From: an uncultured Blautia sp.
GTDB taxonomy: Bacteria > Bacillota > Clostridia > Lachnospirales > Lachnospiraceae
Assembly: GCA_945864225.1 (NCBI GenBank)
Contig: CAMBAL010000006.1
Coordinates: 1 to 64,000, forward strand
DNA: 64,000 nt
Direction: 5' to 3'
Shown: positions 17,026-27,194 of the stretch, in pieces
Layout of the letters: each line of letters opens with the position of its first letter
Position numbering within the stretch: the stretch's first letter is position 1
Notes under the pieces: model-generated
The model's input: the letters and a program-made list of their open reading frames with translations, nothing else
Database searches by the model: none
What the model was told of the DNA's origin: nothing
Position numbers and translations under genes: made by a program

Positions 17026-20000
17026 ATGGAAAAAGAATTTTTTGATGTATTTCCCAATTTAAAACTGAAGGAAGAACTGACAGAATGGCTGGAAATGGTA
17101 TATGTGACCCGGGTTTCCTGTAATTCTGAAAAAACCAGGATATGGGTCTATATCAAAAGTGACCGCTGGATACACAAAAAACACATCATAGCACTGGAAA
17201 ACCAGATTGAACGTCAGTGTTTTGCGGGGCTGAATGTCAGTGTAACAGTGATTGAAAGATTCTATCTGTCCAGACAGTATACACCGGAAAATTTTCTGGA
17301 TGTTTACCGGTCCAGCATGGAACTGGAACTGCGCAATTACAATATGCTGGAGTACAATCTGTTTAAGCGTGCAAAAATTTCCTTTCCGGAAGAACATGTG
17401 ATGGAAGTTGTGCTGCCGGATTCTGTGATCGCGAGAGAAAAGAGTGAGATTCTTGTGGAATATTTCCACAAGGTCTTCTGTCATCGCTGCGGAATGGATC
17501 TGAAGATTCAGCTGGAATTTGCGCAGCAGGAAGAAAGCCAGTATCGCAAAAACGCGGCGCTTCAGATTCGTCAGGAAGTAGCGAATGTCCTGAAACATGC
17601 AAAAATCGCGGCAGACACAAATACTTCAGAGGCACAGGAAGAAGGAAACTCCGGGAAGAAGCAGGATTCCTCAGGAAAAGAGAAAAAACCGGATCAGAAA
17701 CAGGAACAGAAAACAAATAAAGCATCCGGCGGCGGTCAGAAACCATTTGAAAAAAGTGGCCAGAAAGGTGATTTCCGGGGAGGTTACCGCAAGGATCCCA
17801 ATCCGGATGTGATTTATGGAAGAGATTTTGAGGGAGATGCCATTCCTCTGGAGAATATCACCGGAGAGATGGGAGAAGTCATTATCCGCTGCCAGGTCAT
17901 GGATGTAGAAGCACGTGAGATCAGAAATGAAAAAACCATTCTGATCTTTCCGGTAACGGATTTTACTGACAGCATTACGGTAAAAATGTTCCTTCGCAAT
18001 GAACAGGTTCCTGAGGTGAAAGAACATATAAAAAAAGGCGCTTTCCTGAAACTCAGAGGAGTAACGACCATAGACCGTTTTGACAGTGAACTGACCATTG
18101 GTTCCATAGCAGGAATCAAGAAAATTGCCAGTTTTGCCAGTGCGAGAATGGATACCAGTCCCCAGAAGAGAGTGGAGTTACACTGTCATACCAAGATGAG
18201 TGATATGGATGGAGTAACTGACGCGAAAGCACTTGTCAAACGTGCGTACGAATGGGGTCATAAAGCCATTGCCATTACGGATCATGGTGTTGTGCAGTCG
18301 TTCCCGGAGGCAAATCATTGCTTCGATGCATGGGGCGGTTGTGTGCCGAAAGATTCGGATTTTAAAGTGCTTTATGGCATGGAAGCATATCTGGTGGATG
18401 ATGAAAAAGGTATGGTGACCAATGGAAAGGGACAGCGTCTGGACGGAAACTTTGTAGTTTTCGACATTGAGACCACCGGTTTTTCCCCATTGACGTGCAA
18501 AATCATCGAAATCGGAGCCGTCCGTGTGGAAAACGGAGAGATTACCGACCGTTTTTCCACTTTTGTAAACCCGAAAGTGCCGATTCCCTTCCGGATCGAG
18601 CAGCTTACCAGCATTAATGACGGTATGGTCATGAATGCACCCACAATTGAAGAGGTTCTTCCGGAGTTCCTGAAGTTCTGTGAAGGCGCTGTTATGGTGG
18701 CTCATAATGCGGATTTTGACATGAGCTTTATCATTGAAAACTGCCATCGTATGGGGATTGCGGATGACTTCACTTATGTGGATACCGTTGGCATGGCACG
18801 GTTTCTGCTTCCGGCGCTGAACCGTTTTAAACTGGATACGGTAGCGAAGGCAGTAGGGGTGAATCTGCAGCATCATCACCGGGCTGTGGATGATGCGGAA
18901 TGTACGGCACATATTTTTGTAAAATTTGTGGAAATGCTTTCTGAGCGGGAGATTTATGATGTGGATGTTCTCAATTCCCAGGGTGCCGTTTCCATCAATA
19001 CCATCAAGAAATTGCCGACATATCATGCCATTATTCTGGTAAAGAATGAGACCGGGCGGGTAAATTTATATAAACTGGTCAGCCAGTCGCATCTGACGTA
19101 TTATCACAGGCGTCCCCGTGTTCCCAAGAGCCTGTTTAAGAAGCTCAAAGACGGTCTGATCATCGGAAGTGCCTGTGAGGCGGGAGAATTGTATCAGGCA
19201 CTTTTGAGAAGCGCACCGGAGCAGGAAATCGCGCGGCTTGTTAGTTTCTATGATTATCTGGAGATTCAGCCGCTTGGAAACAACCATTTCATGATTGCGG
19301 ATGAAAAAAATGATATGGTGAATTCCGACGAAGACCTGAAAGAACTGAACAGAAAGATCGTGAAGCTGGGAGAACAGTTCAAAAAACCTGTGGTAGCTAC
19401 CTGTGATGTGCATTTTATGGATCCGCAGGATGAGGTTTACAGACGAATCATCATGGCTGGAAACGGCTTCTCTGATGCGGACAATCAGGCGCCTCTTTAT
19501 CTCCGCACCACAGAAGAGATGCTGGAGGAATTTGCTTATCTTGGAAGTGAAAAGGCAGAAGAAGTGGTCATTACCAATACGAATAAAATTGCGGATATGA
19601 TCGAAAAAATATCTCCGATCCATCCGGATAAATTCCCTCCGGTCATTGAGAATTCCGATCAGGATCTGAAGGATATCTGCTTCAGAAAGGCTCACGAAAT
19701 GTATGGAGATCCCCTTCCGAAAATCGTGGAAGACCGTCTGGACAGAGAGTTGAATTCTATTATTTCCAATGGATATGCCGTAATGTATATCATTGCCCAA
19801 AAACTGGTATGGAAGTCCAATGACGATGGATATCTGGTAGGTTCCCGAGGATCTGTTGGTTCCTCTCTGGCTGCCACCATGTCCGGTATTACAGAGGTAA
19901 ATCCGCTGCCTCCGCACTATATCTGTGATAACTGCAAATACAGTGATTTTGATTCACCGGAAGTGAAGAAATACAGCGGAATGGCCGGGTGTGATATGCC

Positions 20001-21528
20001 GGATAAGGTCTGTCCGAAGTGCGGAACAAAAATGACAAAAGCCGGTTTTGATATTCCATTTGAGACATTCCTTGGCTTCAAAGGCGATAAGGAACCGGAT
20101 ATTGACCTGAACTTTTCCGGAGAATATCAGGCCAATGCGCATAAATATACAGAAGTAATCTTTGGCAAGGGGCAGACCTTCAAGGCGGGAACGATTGGTA
20201 CACTTGCGGAGAAGACTGCGTTTGGTTATGTAAAAAACTATTACGAAGAGCGGGGACAGCACAAACGATACTGTGAGATCAACCGGATCGTTGCCGGATG
20301 TACCGGTGTCCGGCGTACCACAGGGCAGCACCCCGGAGGAATTATCGTACTTCCCAAAGGGGAGGAAATCGAAAAATTTACGCCGGTACAGCATCCGGCA
20401 AATGATGAAACCAGTGACATTATCACTACACATTTTGACTATCATTCCATTGACGGAAACCTTCTGAAGCTGGATATTCTGGGACACGATGATCCCACCA
20501 TGATCCGTATGCTGGAGGACCTGACAGGGCTCGATGCCAAAGAAGTTCCGCTGGACCAGAAGGATGTGATGTCCTTATTTGCCAGTACAGATGCTCTTGG
20601 AATCAAGCCGGAAGATATTGGAGGATGTAAGCTTGGATGCCTGGGTGTGCCGGAATTTGGTACAGATTTCGCTATGCAGATGCTGATCGATACCAAGCCG
20701 AAATACTTTTCTGATCTGGTCCGTATTGCGGGTCTGGCTCATGGTACGGATGTGTGGCTGGGCAATGCCCAGACCCTGATCCAGGAGGGAAAAGCAACTA
20801 TTTCCACGGCAATCTGTACAAGAGATGATATTATGATCTATCTGATCGGTATGGGAGTGGAAAGCAGTCTTGCATTTACCATTATGGAGAGTGTCCGAAA
20901 AGGAAAGGGGCTTCGTCCGGAGTGGGAAGCCACTATGGTAGAGCATCATGTTCCGGACTGGTATATCTGGTCCTGCAAAAAAATCAAGTACATGTTCCCG
21001 AAAGCTCATGCTGCAGCGTATGTTATGATGGCTTACCGAATAGCGTGGTTCAAGGTCTTTCAGCCGCTGGCTTATTATGCGGCATTTTTCAGTATCCGTG
21101 CAACAGCTTTTTCCTACGAAACCATGTGCATGGGACGGGAACGGCTGGATTTTTACCTTGCAGAGCTTCGCAAAAAAGGAGATTCTGCCACAAAAAAAGA
21201 GCAGGATACCATCCGCGATATGAGAATTGTGCAGGAGATGTATGCAAGAGGACTGGAATTTATGCCAATCGATCTTTATAAAGCAAAAGCGCACCGTTTT
21301 CAGATCATTGACGGAAAACTGATGCCGTCTCTGGACAGTATTGAAGGCCTTGGAGAAAAGGCGGCAGATGCAGTTGTGGAAGCGGCAGCTCAGGGGAAAT
21401 TTCTTTCCAAGGATGATTTCCGCGAACGTACGAAGGTAAGTAAAACCGTCATTGATCTGATGGATGATCTGAAGCTTTTTGGAGATATTCCGCAGTCTAA
21501 TCAGATGTCATTGTTTGATTTTACATGA
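17026..21528 (+). CDS. polC: DNA polymerase III, PolC type
   Basis: 1500 residues, the main replicative polymerase of low-GC Gram-positives. In order: N-terminal domain (1-190), a Lys/Gln/Glu-rich linker (about 200-250), an OB fold (about 270-370), a PHP domain from about 385 (ELHCHTKMSDMDG, AITDHG), an inserted DEDD proofreading exonuclease from about 480 (VFDIETTGFSP, HNADFDM), and the polymerase core from about 935 (GSRGSVGSSLAA and PDIDLNFSGEYQ with catalytic Asp). A four-cysteine zinc site lies at about 965-1005 (CDNC, CPKCG). Proofreading residues look intact. RBS GAGGATTTGA. Confidence 0.97.
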   Translation: MEKEFFDVFPNLKLKEELTEWLEMVYVTRVSCNSEKTRIWVYIKSDRWIHKKHIIALENQIERQCFAGLNVSVTVIERFYLSRQYTPENFLDVYRSSMELELRNYNMLEYNLFKRAKISFPEEHVMEVVLPDSVIAREKSEILVEYFHKVFCHRCGMDLKIQLEFAQQEESQYRKNAALQIRQEVANVLKHAKIAADTNTSEAQEEGNSGKKQDSSGKEKKPDQKQEQKTNKASGGGQKPFEKSGQKGDFRGGYRKDPNPDVIYGRDFEGDAIPLENITGEMGEVIIRCQVMDVEAREIRNEKTILIFPVTDFTDSITVKMFLRNEQVPEVKEHIKKGAFLKLRGVTTIDRFDSELTIGSIAGIKKIASFASARMDTSPQKRVELHCHTKMSDMDGVTDAKALVKRAYEWGHKAIAITDHGVVQSFPEANHCFDAWGGCVPKDSDFKVLYGMEAYLVDDEKGMVTNGKGQRLDGNFVVFDIETTGFSPLTCKIIEIGAVRVENGEITDRFSTFVNPKVPIPFRIEQLTSINDGMVMNAPTIEEVLPEFLKFCEGAVMVAHNADFDMSFIIENCHRMGIADDFTYVDTVGMARFLLPALNRFKLDTVAKAVGVNLQHHHRAVDDAECTAHIFVKFVEMLSEREIYDVDVLNSQGAVSINTIKKLPTYHAIILVKNETGRVNLYKLVSQSHLTYYHRRPRVPKSLFKKLKDGLIIGSACEAGELYQALLRSAPEQEIARLVSFYDYLEIQPLGNNHFMIADEKNDMVNSDEDLKELNRKIVKLGEQFKKPVVATCDVHFMDPQDEVYRRIIMAGNGFSDADNQAPLYLRTTEEMLEEFAYLGSEKAEEVVITNTNKIADMIEKISPIHPDKFPPVIENSDQDLKDICFRKAHEMYGDPLPKIVEDRLDRELNSIISNGYAVMYIIAQKLVWKSNDDGYLVGSRGSVGSSLAATMSGITEVNPLPPHYICDNCKYSDFDSPEVKKYSGMAGCDMPDKVCPKCGTKMTKAGFDIPFETFLGFKGDKEPDIDLNFSGEYQANAHKYTEVIFGKGQTFKAGTIGTLAEKTAFGYVKNYYEERGQHKRYCEINRIVAGCTGVRRTTGQHPGGIIVLPKGEEIEKFTPVQHPANDETSDIITTHFDYHSIDGNLLKLDILGHDDPTMIRMLEDLTGLDAKEVPLDQKDVMSLFASTDALGIKPEDIGGCKLGCLGVPEFGTDFAMQMLIDTKPKYFSDLVRIAGLAHGTDVWLGNAQTLIQEGKATISTAICTRDDIMIYLIGMGVESSLAFTIMESVRKGKGLRPEWEATMVEHHVPDWYIWSCKKIKYMFPKAHAAAYVMMAYRIAWFKVFQPLAYYAAFFSIRATAFSYETMCMGRERLDFYLAELRKKGDSATKKEQDTIRDMRIVQEMYARGLEFMPIDLYKAKAHRFQIIDGKLMPSLDSIEGLGEKAADAVVEAAAQGKFLSKDDFRERTKVSKTVIDLMDDLKLFGDIPQSNQMSLFDFT

Positions 21529-21568
21529 TAATAGAGCGAAACGATAATATAATGCGAAGGGGATTTTT

Positions 21569-23524
21569 ATGAAGAAAGAAGAACTGAGATACCTGCAGCG
21601 TCTGGCAGAGCTGTATCCTACCATTGGAAAGGCCTCTACGGAGATCATTAATCTCCAGTCTATTCTGAATCTGCCAAAAGGAACAGAACATTTTATGTCT
21701 GATCTTCATGGGGAATATGATGCATTTTCCCATGTACTCCGAAATGGTTCCGGAGCAGTGAGAAAGAAAATCGATGATGTGTTCGGGCATACACTGAGCA
21801 ACAGTGACAAGCGTTCTCTGGCAACTTTGATCTATTATCCAAGAAAGAAAATGGAACTGGTCAAAAAGATAGAAGAAGATATGGGAAACTGGTATAAAAT
21901 CACGCTTTACCGTCTGATCGAGGTATGCAAAACAACTGCATCCAAGTATACCAGATCCAAAGTGCGCAAGGCGTTGCCGGCGGATTATGCTTATGTGATC
22001 GAGGAACTGATCACAGAAAAAGCGGAGGTTCTGGATAAGGAAGCATACTATGATTCCATTGTGGATACCATCATAGAAATCGGCAGGGCGGAGAACTTTA
22101 TCATTGCTCTGGCGGAACTGATTCAGCGGCTTGTTGTGGATCATCTGCATATTCTTGGAGATATTTTTGACAGGGGTCCGGGCCCACATTTTATTATGGA
22201 CCGCCTGGCGGAATATCATTCTCTGGACATTCAGTGGGGGAACCATGATGTGGTCTGGATGGGAGCTGCAGCAGGTCAGCTTGCCTGTATTGCGACAGTG
22301 ATCCGCAACAGTATCCGGTATGACAATCTGGATATTCTGGAGGATGGATACGGAATCAATATGATGCCGCTGGCTACTTTTGCTATGGAAGCTTATCAGA
22401 AGGATTCCTGCAGGATGTTTGAGCAGAAAGGGGCCTCTTATTATAATGCTACAGAGGAAGAACTGGGGCGTAAAATGCACAAGGCCATTGCCATTATCCA
22501 GTTCAAACTGGAAGGTCAGCTTCTTAGAAAACATAAGGAATTTCAGATGGAAGACAGATGCCTTCTCCATCGGATCGACCCGGAAAAAGGTACGATTACC
22601 ATGCCGGATGGAAAGGAATATGAACTTTTGGATACCAGTTTTCCTACTGTGGACTGGAAGAATCCCTATGAGCTCACAGAAGGTGAGAAGGATGTGATGG
22701 AGCGGCTTTCTTCTGCGTTCCGCAACTGTGAAAAGCTTCAGAATCATATGCGGCTTTTGCTGGATAAGGGTGGCCTTTACAAGACCTATAACGGGAATCT
22801 TCTGTTTCATGGAAGCATTCCTCTGAATGAAGACGGAACCTTTAAGGAAGTGCAGATTTATGGGCAAACCTATAAAGGAAAAGCTCTTTATGATGAACTG
22901 GAAGCTTATGTGCGAAGAGCATTTTATGCGGTGGATGGTGAGGAACAGCAAAAGGGTCTTGATATTCTCTGGTATATCTGGGCAGGACCGAATTCCCCTT
23001 TGTTCGGCAAGGATAAGATGACGACTTTTGAACGGTATTTTATCGCTGATAAGGAAACACATAAAGAAAAGAAAAATGCCTATTACCGCCTGTTGGAGAG
23101 AGAGGATGTCGTGAATCGTATGCTTCTGGAATTCGGGCTGGATCCGGAGGAAGGACATATTGTCAACGGTCATGTGCCTGTGCACCAGAGTGACGGAGAA
23201 AGTCCGGTCAAATGTAATGGCAAGGTAATCGTAATCGATGGAGGTTTTTCCAAAGCTTACCGCAAAGTGACGGGAATTGCGGGATACACGCTGATCTATA
23301 ACTCTTATGGAATGACGCTGTGTGCGCATCAGCCTTTTACTTCTGCGGAGGCTGCTGTATTGGAAGAAACGGATATTGAATCGAAACAGGTGGCTGTGCA
23401 CTACACATCCAGGCGCAGACTGGTGGGAGATACGGACAATGGAAAGGCTCTGAAGGAGAGGATCGGGGAGCTGATACAGCTTCTGGATGCTTACCGCAAG
23501 GGTGTGATCAAGGAGAAAAAGTAG
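21569..23524 (+). CDS. fbp: Fructose-1,6-bisphosphatase, class III
   Basis: 651 residues, the long Firmicutes-type enzyme that removes the 1-phosphate of fructose 1,6-bisphosphate in gluconeogenesis. The calcineurin-like metal motifs are visible: MSDLHGEYDAF (about 46-56), GDIFDRGPGPH (about 200), WGNHDVVWMG (about 222) and VNGHVPVH (late His). GAAGGGGATTTTT precedes the ATG. It follows polC by 40 bases on the same strand. No clear terminator was seen after its stop. Confidence 0.95.
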   Translation: MKKEELRYLQRLAELYPTIGKASTEIINLQSILNLPKGTEHFMSDLHGEYDAFSHVLRNGSGAVRKKIDDVFGHTLSNSDKRSLATLIYYPRKKMELVKKIEEDMGNWYKITLYRLIEVCKTTASKYTRSKVRKALPADYAYVIEELITEKAEVLDKEAYYDSIVDTIIEIGRAENFIIALAELIQRLVVDHLHILGDIFDRGPGPHFIMDRLAEYHSLDIQWGNHDVVWMGAAAGQLACIATVIRNSIRYDNLDILEDGYGINMMPLATFAMEAYQKDSCRMFEQKGASYYNATEEELGRKMHKAIAIIQFKLEGQLLRKHKEFQMEDRCLLHRIDPEKGTITMPDGKEYELLDTSFPTVDWKNPYELTEGEKDVMERLSSAFRNCEKLQNHMRLLLDKGGLYKTYNGNLLFHGSIPLNEDGTFKEVQIYGQTYKGKALYDELEAYVRRAFYAVDGEEQQKGLDILWYIWAGPNSPLFGKDKMTTFERYFIADKETHKEKKNAYYRLLEREDVVNRMLLEFGLDPEEGHIVNGHVPVHQSDGESPVKCNGKVIVIDGGFSKAYRKVTGIAGYTLIYNSYGMTLCAHQPFTSAEAAVLEETDIESKQVAVHYTSRRRLVGDTDNGKALKERIGELIQLLDAYRKGVIKEKK

Positions 23525-23604
23525 CCATCAGGGATACCGGTTACGGTGAGTGGAGTGAACAGTCACACATACAAAAATTGTAAGTTTATAAAAAATTATT
23601 TCGC

Positions 23605-23633
23605 TTTACATATGATAGGGTGTTATATATAAT
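23605..23633 (+). promoter_or_regulatory. Promoter of the PurF-like gene
   Basis: TTTACA (23605-23610), a 17-base spacer and TATAAT (23628-23633). No guanine or PRPP-type riboswitch was recognised in the roughly 50-base leader. Confidence 0.75.
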
Positions 23634-23691
23634 AGGTGCGTGTGATAAAACTGACATATGCAAGTATTTGGATGACAAGGAGACTAAAGAA

Positions 23692-25107
23692 ATGGGTGGA
23701 ATTTTTGGAGTAGCTTCAAAGTCCAGTTGTGTTTTGGACCTTTTTTTCGGAATTGATTATCATTCTCATCTGGGAACCAGAAGAGGCGGTATGGCTGTTT
23801 ATGACAGACAGAAAGGCTTTGACCGTTCGATTCATAATATAGAGAATTCACCGTTCAGAACCAAATTTGACAGAGACGTTTCGGAACTCCAGGGAAATCT
23901 GGGAATCGGATGTATTTCCGACAATGAGCCGCAGCCTTTGCTGGTACGTTCTCATCTGGGAAACTTCGCAATTACGACAGTAGGCAAGATTAATAATGCA
24001 GATGAACTGATCGCGCATTCCTTCCAGAATGGATGTACACATTTTCTGGAAATGAGCGGAGGAAGCGTCAATCCGACAGAACTGGTTGCCTCTCTGATCA
24101 ATCAGAAACCGACACTTGTAGATGGAATCCGTTATGCGCAGGAGATGATCGACGGATCCATGACGATGCTGATTCTTACTCCGACCGGGATTTATGCGGC
24201 CCGTGACCGCCTTGGAAGAACTCCTCTGATCGTGGGCAAAAAAGACGATGCATGCTGTGTTTCTTTTGAAAGCCATGCCTATATCAATCTGGGATATGAA
24301 GATTATAAAGAACTGGGCCCCGGAGAGATTATGTTTGTGACTCCGGAAGGTGCAGAAACCTTGCAGAAACCAGGGAAAGAGATGCGTATCTGTTCTTTCC
24401 TGTGGGTATATTACGGTTATCCGACATCCACCTATGAAGGGGTAAATGTAGAAGAGATGCGTTATAAATGCGGAGATATGCTTGCAGAGAGAGATTTCGG
24501 AGAAGTGAAGCCGGATATTGTAGCCGGTGTTCCGGATTCCGGTATCGCCCATGCAATCGGCTATGCCAATCGTTCCGGTGTTCCATTTGCCCGTCCATTT
24601 ATCAAATATACCCCTACCTGGCCGCGTTCTTTTATGCCGACACAGCAGAGCCAGCGTAATCTGATCGCCAGAATGAAGCTGATTCCGGTGCATAAGCTGA
24701 TTAAGGATAAGAGTCTTCTGATGATCGATGATTCTATTGTACGTGGTACACAGCTTCGTGAAACGACAGAATTCCTGTATCACAATGGTGCGAAAGAAGT
24801 GCATATCCGTCCGGCCTGCCCGCCGCTTCTTTACGGATGCAAATACCTGAATTTCTCCCGTTCCAAATCCGAAATGGATCTGATCACAAGAAGAGTGATC
24901 GCAAAAAGAGAAGGGGAGAATGTGGATGATAAGGTGCTGGCAGATTATGCAAATCCGGATTCCACCAATTACAAGGAAATGCTGGAAGAAATCCGCAAAG
25001 AGCTGAATTTTACCACTCTGAAATATCACAGGTTGGATGACCTGACTGCATCCATTGGTATTGAGCCGTGTAAGCTCTGCACATACTGCTGGAGCGGTAA
25101 AGAATAA
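23692..25107 (+). CDS. Amidophosphoribosyltransferase-like protein lacking the N-terminal nucleophile Cys
   Basis: 471 residues with the two-domain layout of PurF, the first enzyme of purine synthesis. The PRTase domain keeps the PRPP loop LLMIDDSIVRGTQLRET and the C terminus keeps the cluster-type cysteines in PCKLCTYCW. The glutaminase domain starts MGGIFGVAS: the catalytic Cys expected right after the initiator Met is Gly. Other glutamine-site motifs (LQHRGQES, HNGNL types) are also replaced (TRRGGMAVY, TTVGKINNA). It may use ammonia, take ammonia from a partner, or do a different PRTase reaction. Start chosen by AAGGAG 9 bases upstream. Confidence 0.8.
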   Translation: MGGIFGVASKSSCVLDLFFGIDYHSHLGTRRGGMAVYDRQKGFDRSIHNIENSPFRTKFDRDVSELQGNLGIGCISDNEPQPLLVRSHLGNFAITTVGKINNADELIAHSFQNGCTHFLEMSGGSVNPTELVASLINQKPTLVDGIRYAQEMIDGSMTMLILTPTGIYAARDRLGRTPLIVGKKDDACCVSFESHAYINLGYEDYKELGPGEIMFVTPEGAETLQKPGKEMRICSFLWVYYGYPTSTYEGVNVEEMRYKCGDMLAERDFGEVKPDIVAGVPDSGIAHAIGYANRSGVPFARPFIKYTPTWPRSFMPTQQSQRNLIARMKLIPVHKLIKDKSLLMIDDSIVRGTQLRETTEFLYHNGAKEVHIRPACPPLLYGCKYLNFSRSKSEMDLITRRVIAKREGENVDDKVLADYANPDSTNYKEMLEEIRKELNFTTLKYHRLDDLTASIGIEPCKLCTYCWSGKE

Positions 25108-25138
25108 AAATAATAGACTCAGGATTATACGGACATAA

Positions 25139-25176
25139 AAAAGGGAACTGCTTGTAGTGATGCAGTTCCCTTTTTG
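25139..25176. terminator. Bidirectional terminator between the PurF-like gene and the XRE gene
   Basis: AAGGGAACTGC and its complement around a 10-base loop, with A run before and T run after, so it can serve both converging genes. Confidence 0.85.
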
Positions 25177-25188
25177 GCAGCAAGGAAA

Positions 25189-25404
25189 TTATCGGAGCAT
25201 TTCTTTTTTATTGGTACGTCCTACCAGATAATCAATACTGGTGTCGTAATAATCTGCGAGCCGAATGAGCATTTCGACGGGAATACCTCGTGTTCCTGTT
25301 TCATAATGGGAATAGGAACGCTGGCTGATGTGGAGAATTTCACTGATCTGTTTCTGAGAAAGGTCAGAATCTACGCGCAGGTCCTCAATTCTCTGAAATT
25401 TCAT
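25189..25404 (-). CDS. Small XRE-family helix-turn-helix protein
   Basis: 71 residues, essentially one Cro/C1-type helix-turn-helix (about 5-60): LRVDSDLSQKQISEIL, then HISQRSYSHYETGTRGIP and YDTSIDYLVGR. AAGGAGGCAC lies about 6 bases before the ATG. It is a stand-alone DNA-binding protein diverging from comM; their promoter regions face each other in about 220 bases. Targets unknown. There is no prophage or toxin-antitoxin partner next to it. Confidence 0.88.
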   Translation of the reverse strand: MKFQRIEDLRVDSDLSQKQISEILHISQRSYSHYETGTRGIPVEMLIRLADYYDTSIDYLVGRTNKKEMLR

Positions 25405-25454
25405 AGGATGTGCCTCCTTTTTTCACAAAGTATAGGTCAGAACGAAATGCACTA

Positions 25455-25483
25455 TTGCGAATTGGAGCAAAATGGGCTATACT
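25455..25483 (+). promoter_or_regulatory. Promoter of comM-dprA
   Basis: TTGCGA (25455-25460), a 17-base spacer and TATACT (25478-25483). It lies in the intergenic stretch shared with the XRE regulator. Confidence 0.6.
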
Positions 25484-25627
25484 AAAAATGAGCGTTTTCT
25501 TAGAGAACCGTAGAGTGTGAACGGTTCCTTATCTTACTTTTCTTATTTTTTCCAGAAAAACAAAAAATATTACAGAGACAAAAAGCCGGATGATCGGGGT
25601 ATGGCATTTTTGCGGAAAGGAGCAGAA

Positions 25628-27148
25628 ATGTTTGCCAGTGTATTAACTGCGTCTATTTTGGGGATTGAAGTGTGTCCCATTCAGGTGGAGGCGGATGTGA
25701 GTGACGGACTTCCTTCTTTTACTATGGTAGGTTTTCCTTCTGCACAGGTGAAGGAAGCACAGGACCGGGTGCGAACGGCATTTAAAAATAATGGAATCGC
25801 ACTGCCTCCCAAGAGAATCACAGTCAATTTTGCTCCGGCTGATATCAAGAAAGAGGGAGCCGGATTTGACATGCCGGTGGCAGCTGCATTATTGGCGGCA
25901 GCAGATATCCTTCAGCCGGAATTGCTGCATGGAATTATGATGGCTGGGGAAATCAGTCTGAACGGGGAAATTCATCCTATTTCCGGCATCCTGCCCATGG
26001 TGATCAAAGCACAGGAAGAGGGATGCAGATTTTGTATGGTGCCCTATGGAAATCTGAAAGAAGGAAGACTGATCCGGAATATTCCGGTGATTGGTGTGAA
26101 AAATCTGAGAGAAATGATTGCATATCTGCGGGAACCGGAGAAATTTCACGACGATGGGACAGAGGAAGAAACAGAGGAAACTGCGGAAATGGTGGATTTT
26201 TTGGATATCCGGGGACAGGAGAGTGTACGGAGGGCTGTAGAGATCGCAGTAAGCGGATTTCATAACATTCTTCTGATCGGACCGCCCGGTGCCGGCAAAA
26301 CCATGATTGCCCGACGGATTCCCACGATAATGCCGGATCTGACATTTGAAGAGGGACTGGAGCTGACAAGGATTTACAGTATTGCCGGATTATTGTCTGC
26401 AGAGCATCCGTTCATCCGGAAACGGCCTTTTCGAAGTCCTCACCACACCAGTTCCCCGCTGGCTCTGGCAGGAGGCGGCAAAAATCCCAAACCGGGGGAA
26501 GTTACGCTGGCTCACAGGGGAGTGCTGTTTCTGGATGAGATGCCGGAGTTTGCCAGACGGAGCCTGGAAATATTGAGGCAGCCTCTGGAAGATAAATGCA
26601 TCCGGATTTCCAGGGTGTATGGAACCTATGAATTTCCTGCAAATTTTATTCTCTGTGCTGCGATGAATCCCTGTCCCTGCGGTCATTATCCGGATATGAA
26701 TCTCTGCAGGTGTACGGCGGGACAGGTCGTTCATTACCTGGGAAAAATCAGTCAGCCGCTTCTGGACCGCATCGATTTGTGTGCTGATGTTCCGTCTGTC
26801 AGTTTTGAACAGCTGAATGGCACAGGAAGCGGAGAAAGTTCAGAAGAGATTCGAAGACGAGTGGAAAGAGTACAGAAAATTCAGCAGGAACGTTACAGAG
26901 GGGAGTATTTTCGATTCAATGGAGAACTGAAGGGAAACCAGATCGCCAAATATTGTGTTGTGGATGCTGCCGGGCGCGAACTCCTTCAGAAAGCGTTTGA
27001 CCGGATCACATTGAGCGCCAGATCCTATCACCGGATTTTAAAGGTGGCCCGTACCATTGCGGATATGGATGGAAAAGAGATCATTGAGAGTCAGCATATC
27101 GGCGAAGCGCTTACCTACCGGGCTTTTGATAAGAAATACTGGAACTGA
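25628..27148 (+). CDS. comM: YifB/ComM family AAA+ ATPase (Mg-chelatase-like)
   Basis: 506 residues. An N-terminal ChlI-type fold (about 1-165, VEADVSDGLPSFTMVG) is followed by an AAA+ domain with Walker A LLIGPPGAGKTM (about 218-229), Walker B GVLFLDEMPEF, a CPCG zinc-like loop and sensor motifs LLDRIDLCAD. A C-terminal Mg-chelatase helical domain closes it. ComM homologues are hexameric helicases that help branch migration of incoming DNA in transformation. ATG 25628 is chosen by AAAGGAGCAGAA just upstream. dprA follows, which supports a DNA-uptake or recombination role. Confidence 0.92.
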   Translation: MFASVLTASILGIEVCPIQVEADVSDGLPSFTMVGFPSAQVKEAQDRVRTAFKNNGIALPPKRITVNFAPADIKKEGAGFDMPVAAALLAAADILQPELLHGIMMAGEISLNGEIHPISGILPMVIKAQEEGCRFCMVPYGNLKEGRLIRNIPVIGVKNLREMIAYLREPEKFHDDGTEEETEETAEMVDFLDIRGQESVRRAVEIAVSGFHNILLIGPPGAGKTMIARRIPTIMPDLTFEEGLELTRIYSIAGLLSAEHPFIRKRPFRSPHHTSSPLALAGGGKNPKPGEVTLAHRGVLFLDEMPEFARRSLEILRQPLEDKCIRISRVYGTYEFPANFILCAAMNPCPCGHYPDMNLCRCTAGQVVHYLGKISQPLLDRIDLCADVPSVSFEQLNGTGSGESSEEIRRRVERVQKIQQERYRGEYFRFNGELKGNQIAKYCVVDAAGRELLQKAFDRITLSARSYHRILKVARTIADMDGKEIIESQHIGEALTYRAFDKKYWN

Positions 27149-27194
27149 TACAGAAAAATATGGTTATAAACAACCGTTACAGGAGGTATTCTAT

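Noticed and set aside
21521..23401. 626-codon minus-strand ORF opposite fbp
   Set aside because: Antisense shadow of a clearly recognised fructose bisphosphatase.
23525..23691. Purine or PRPP riboswitch before the PurF-like gene
   Set aside because: The leader after the promoter is only about 50 bases and has no aptamer-like helices.
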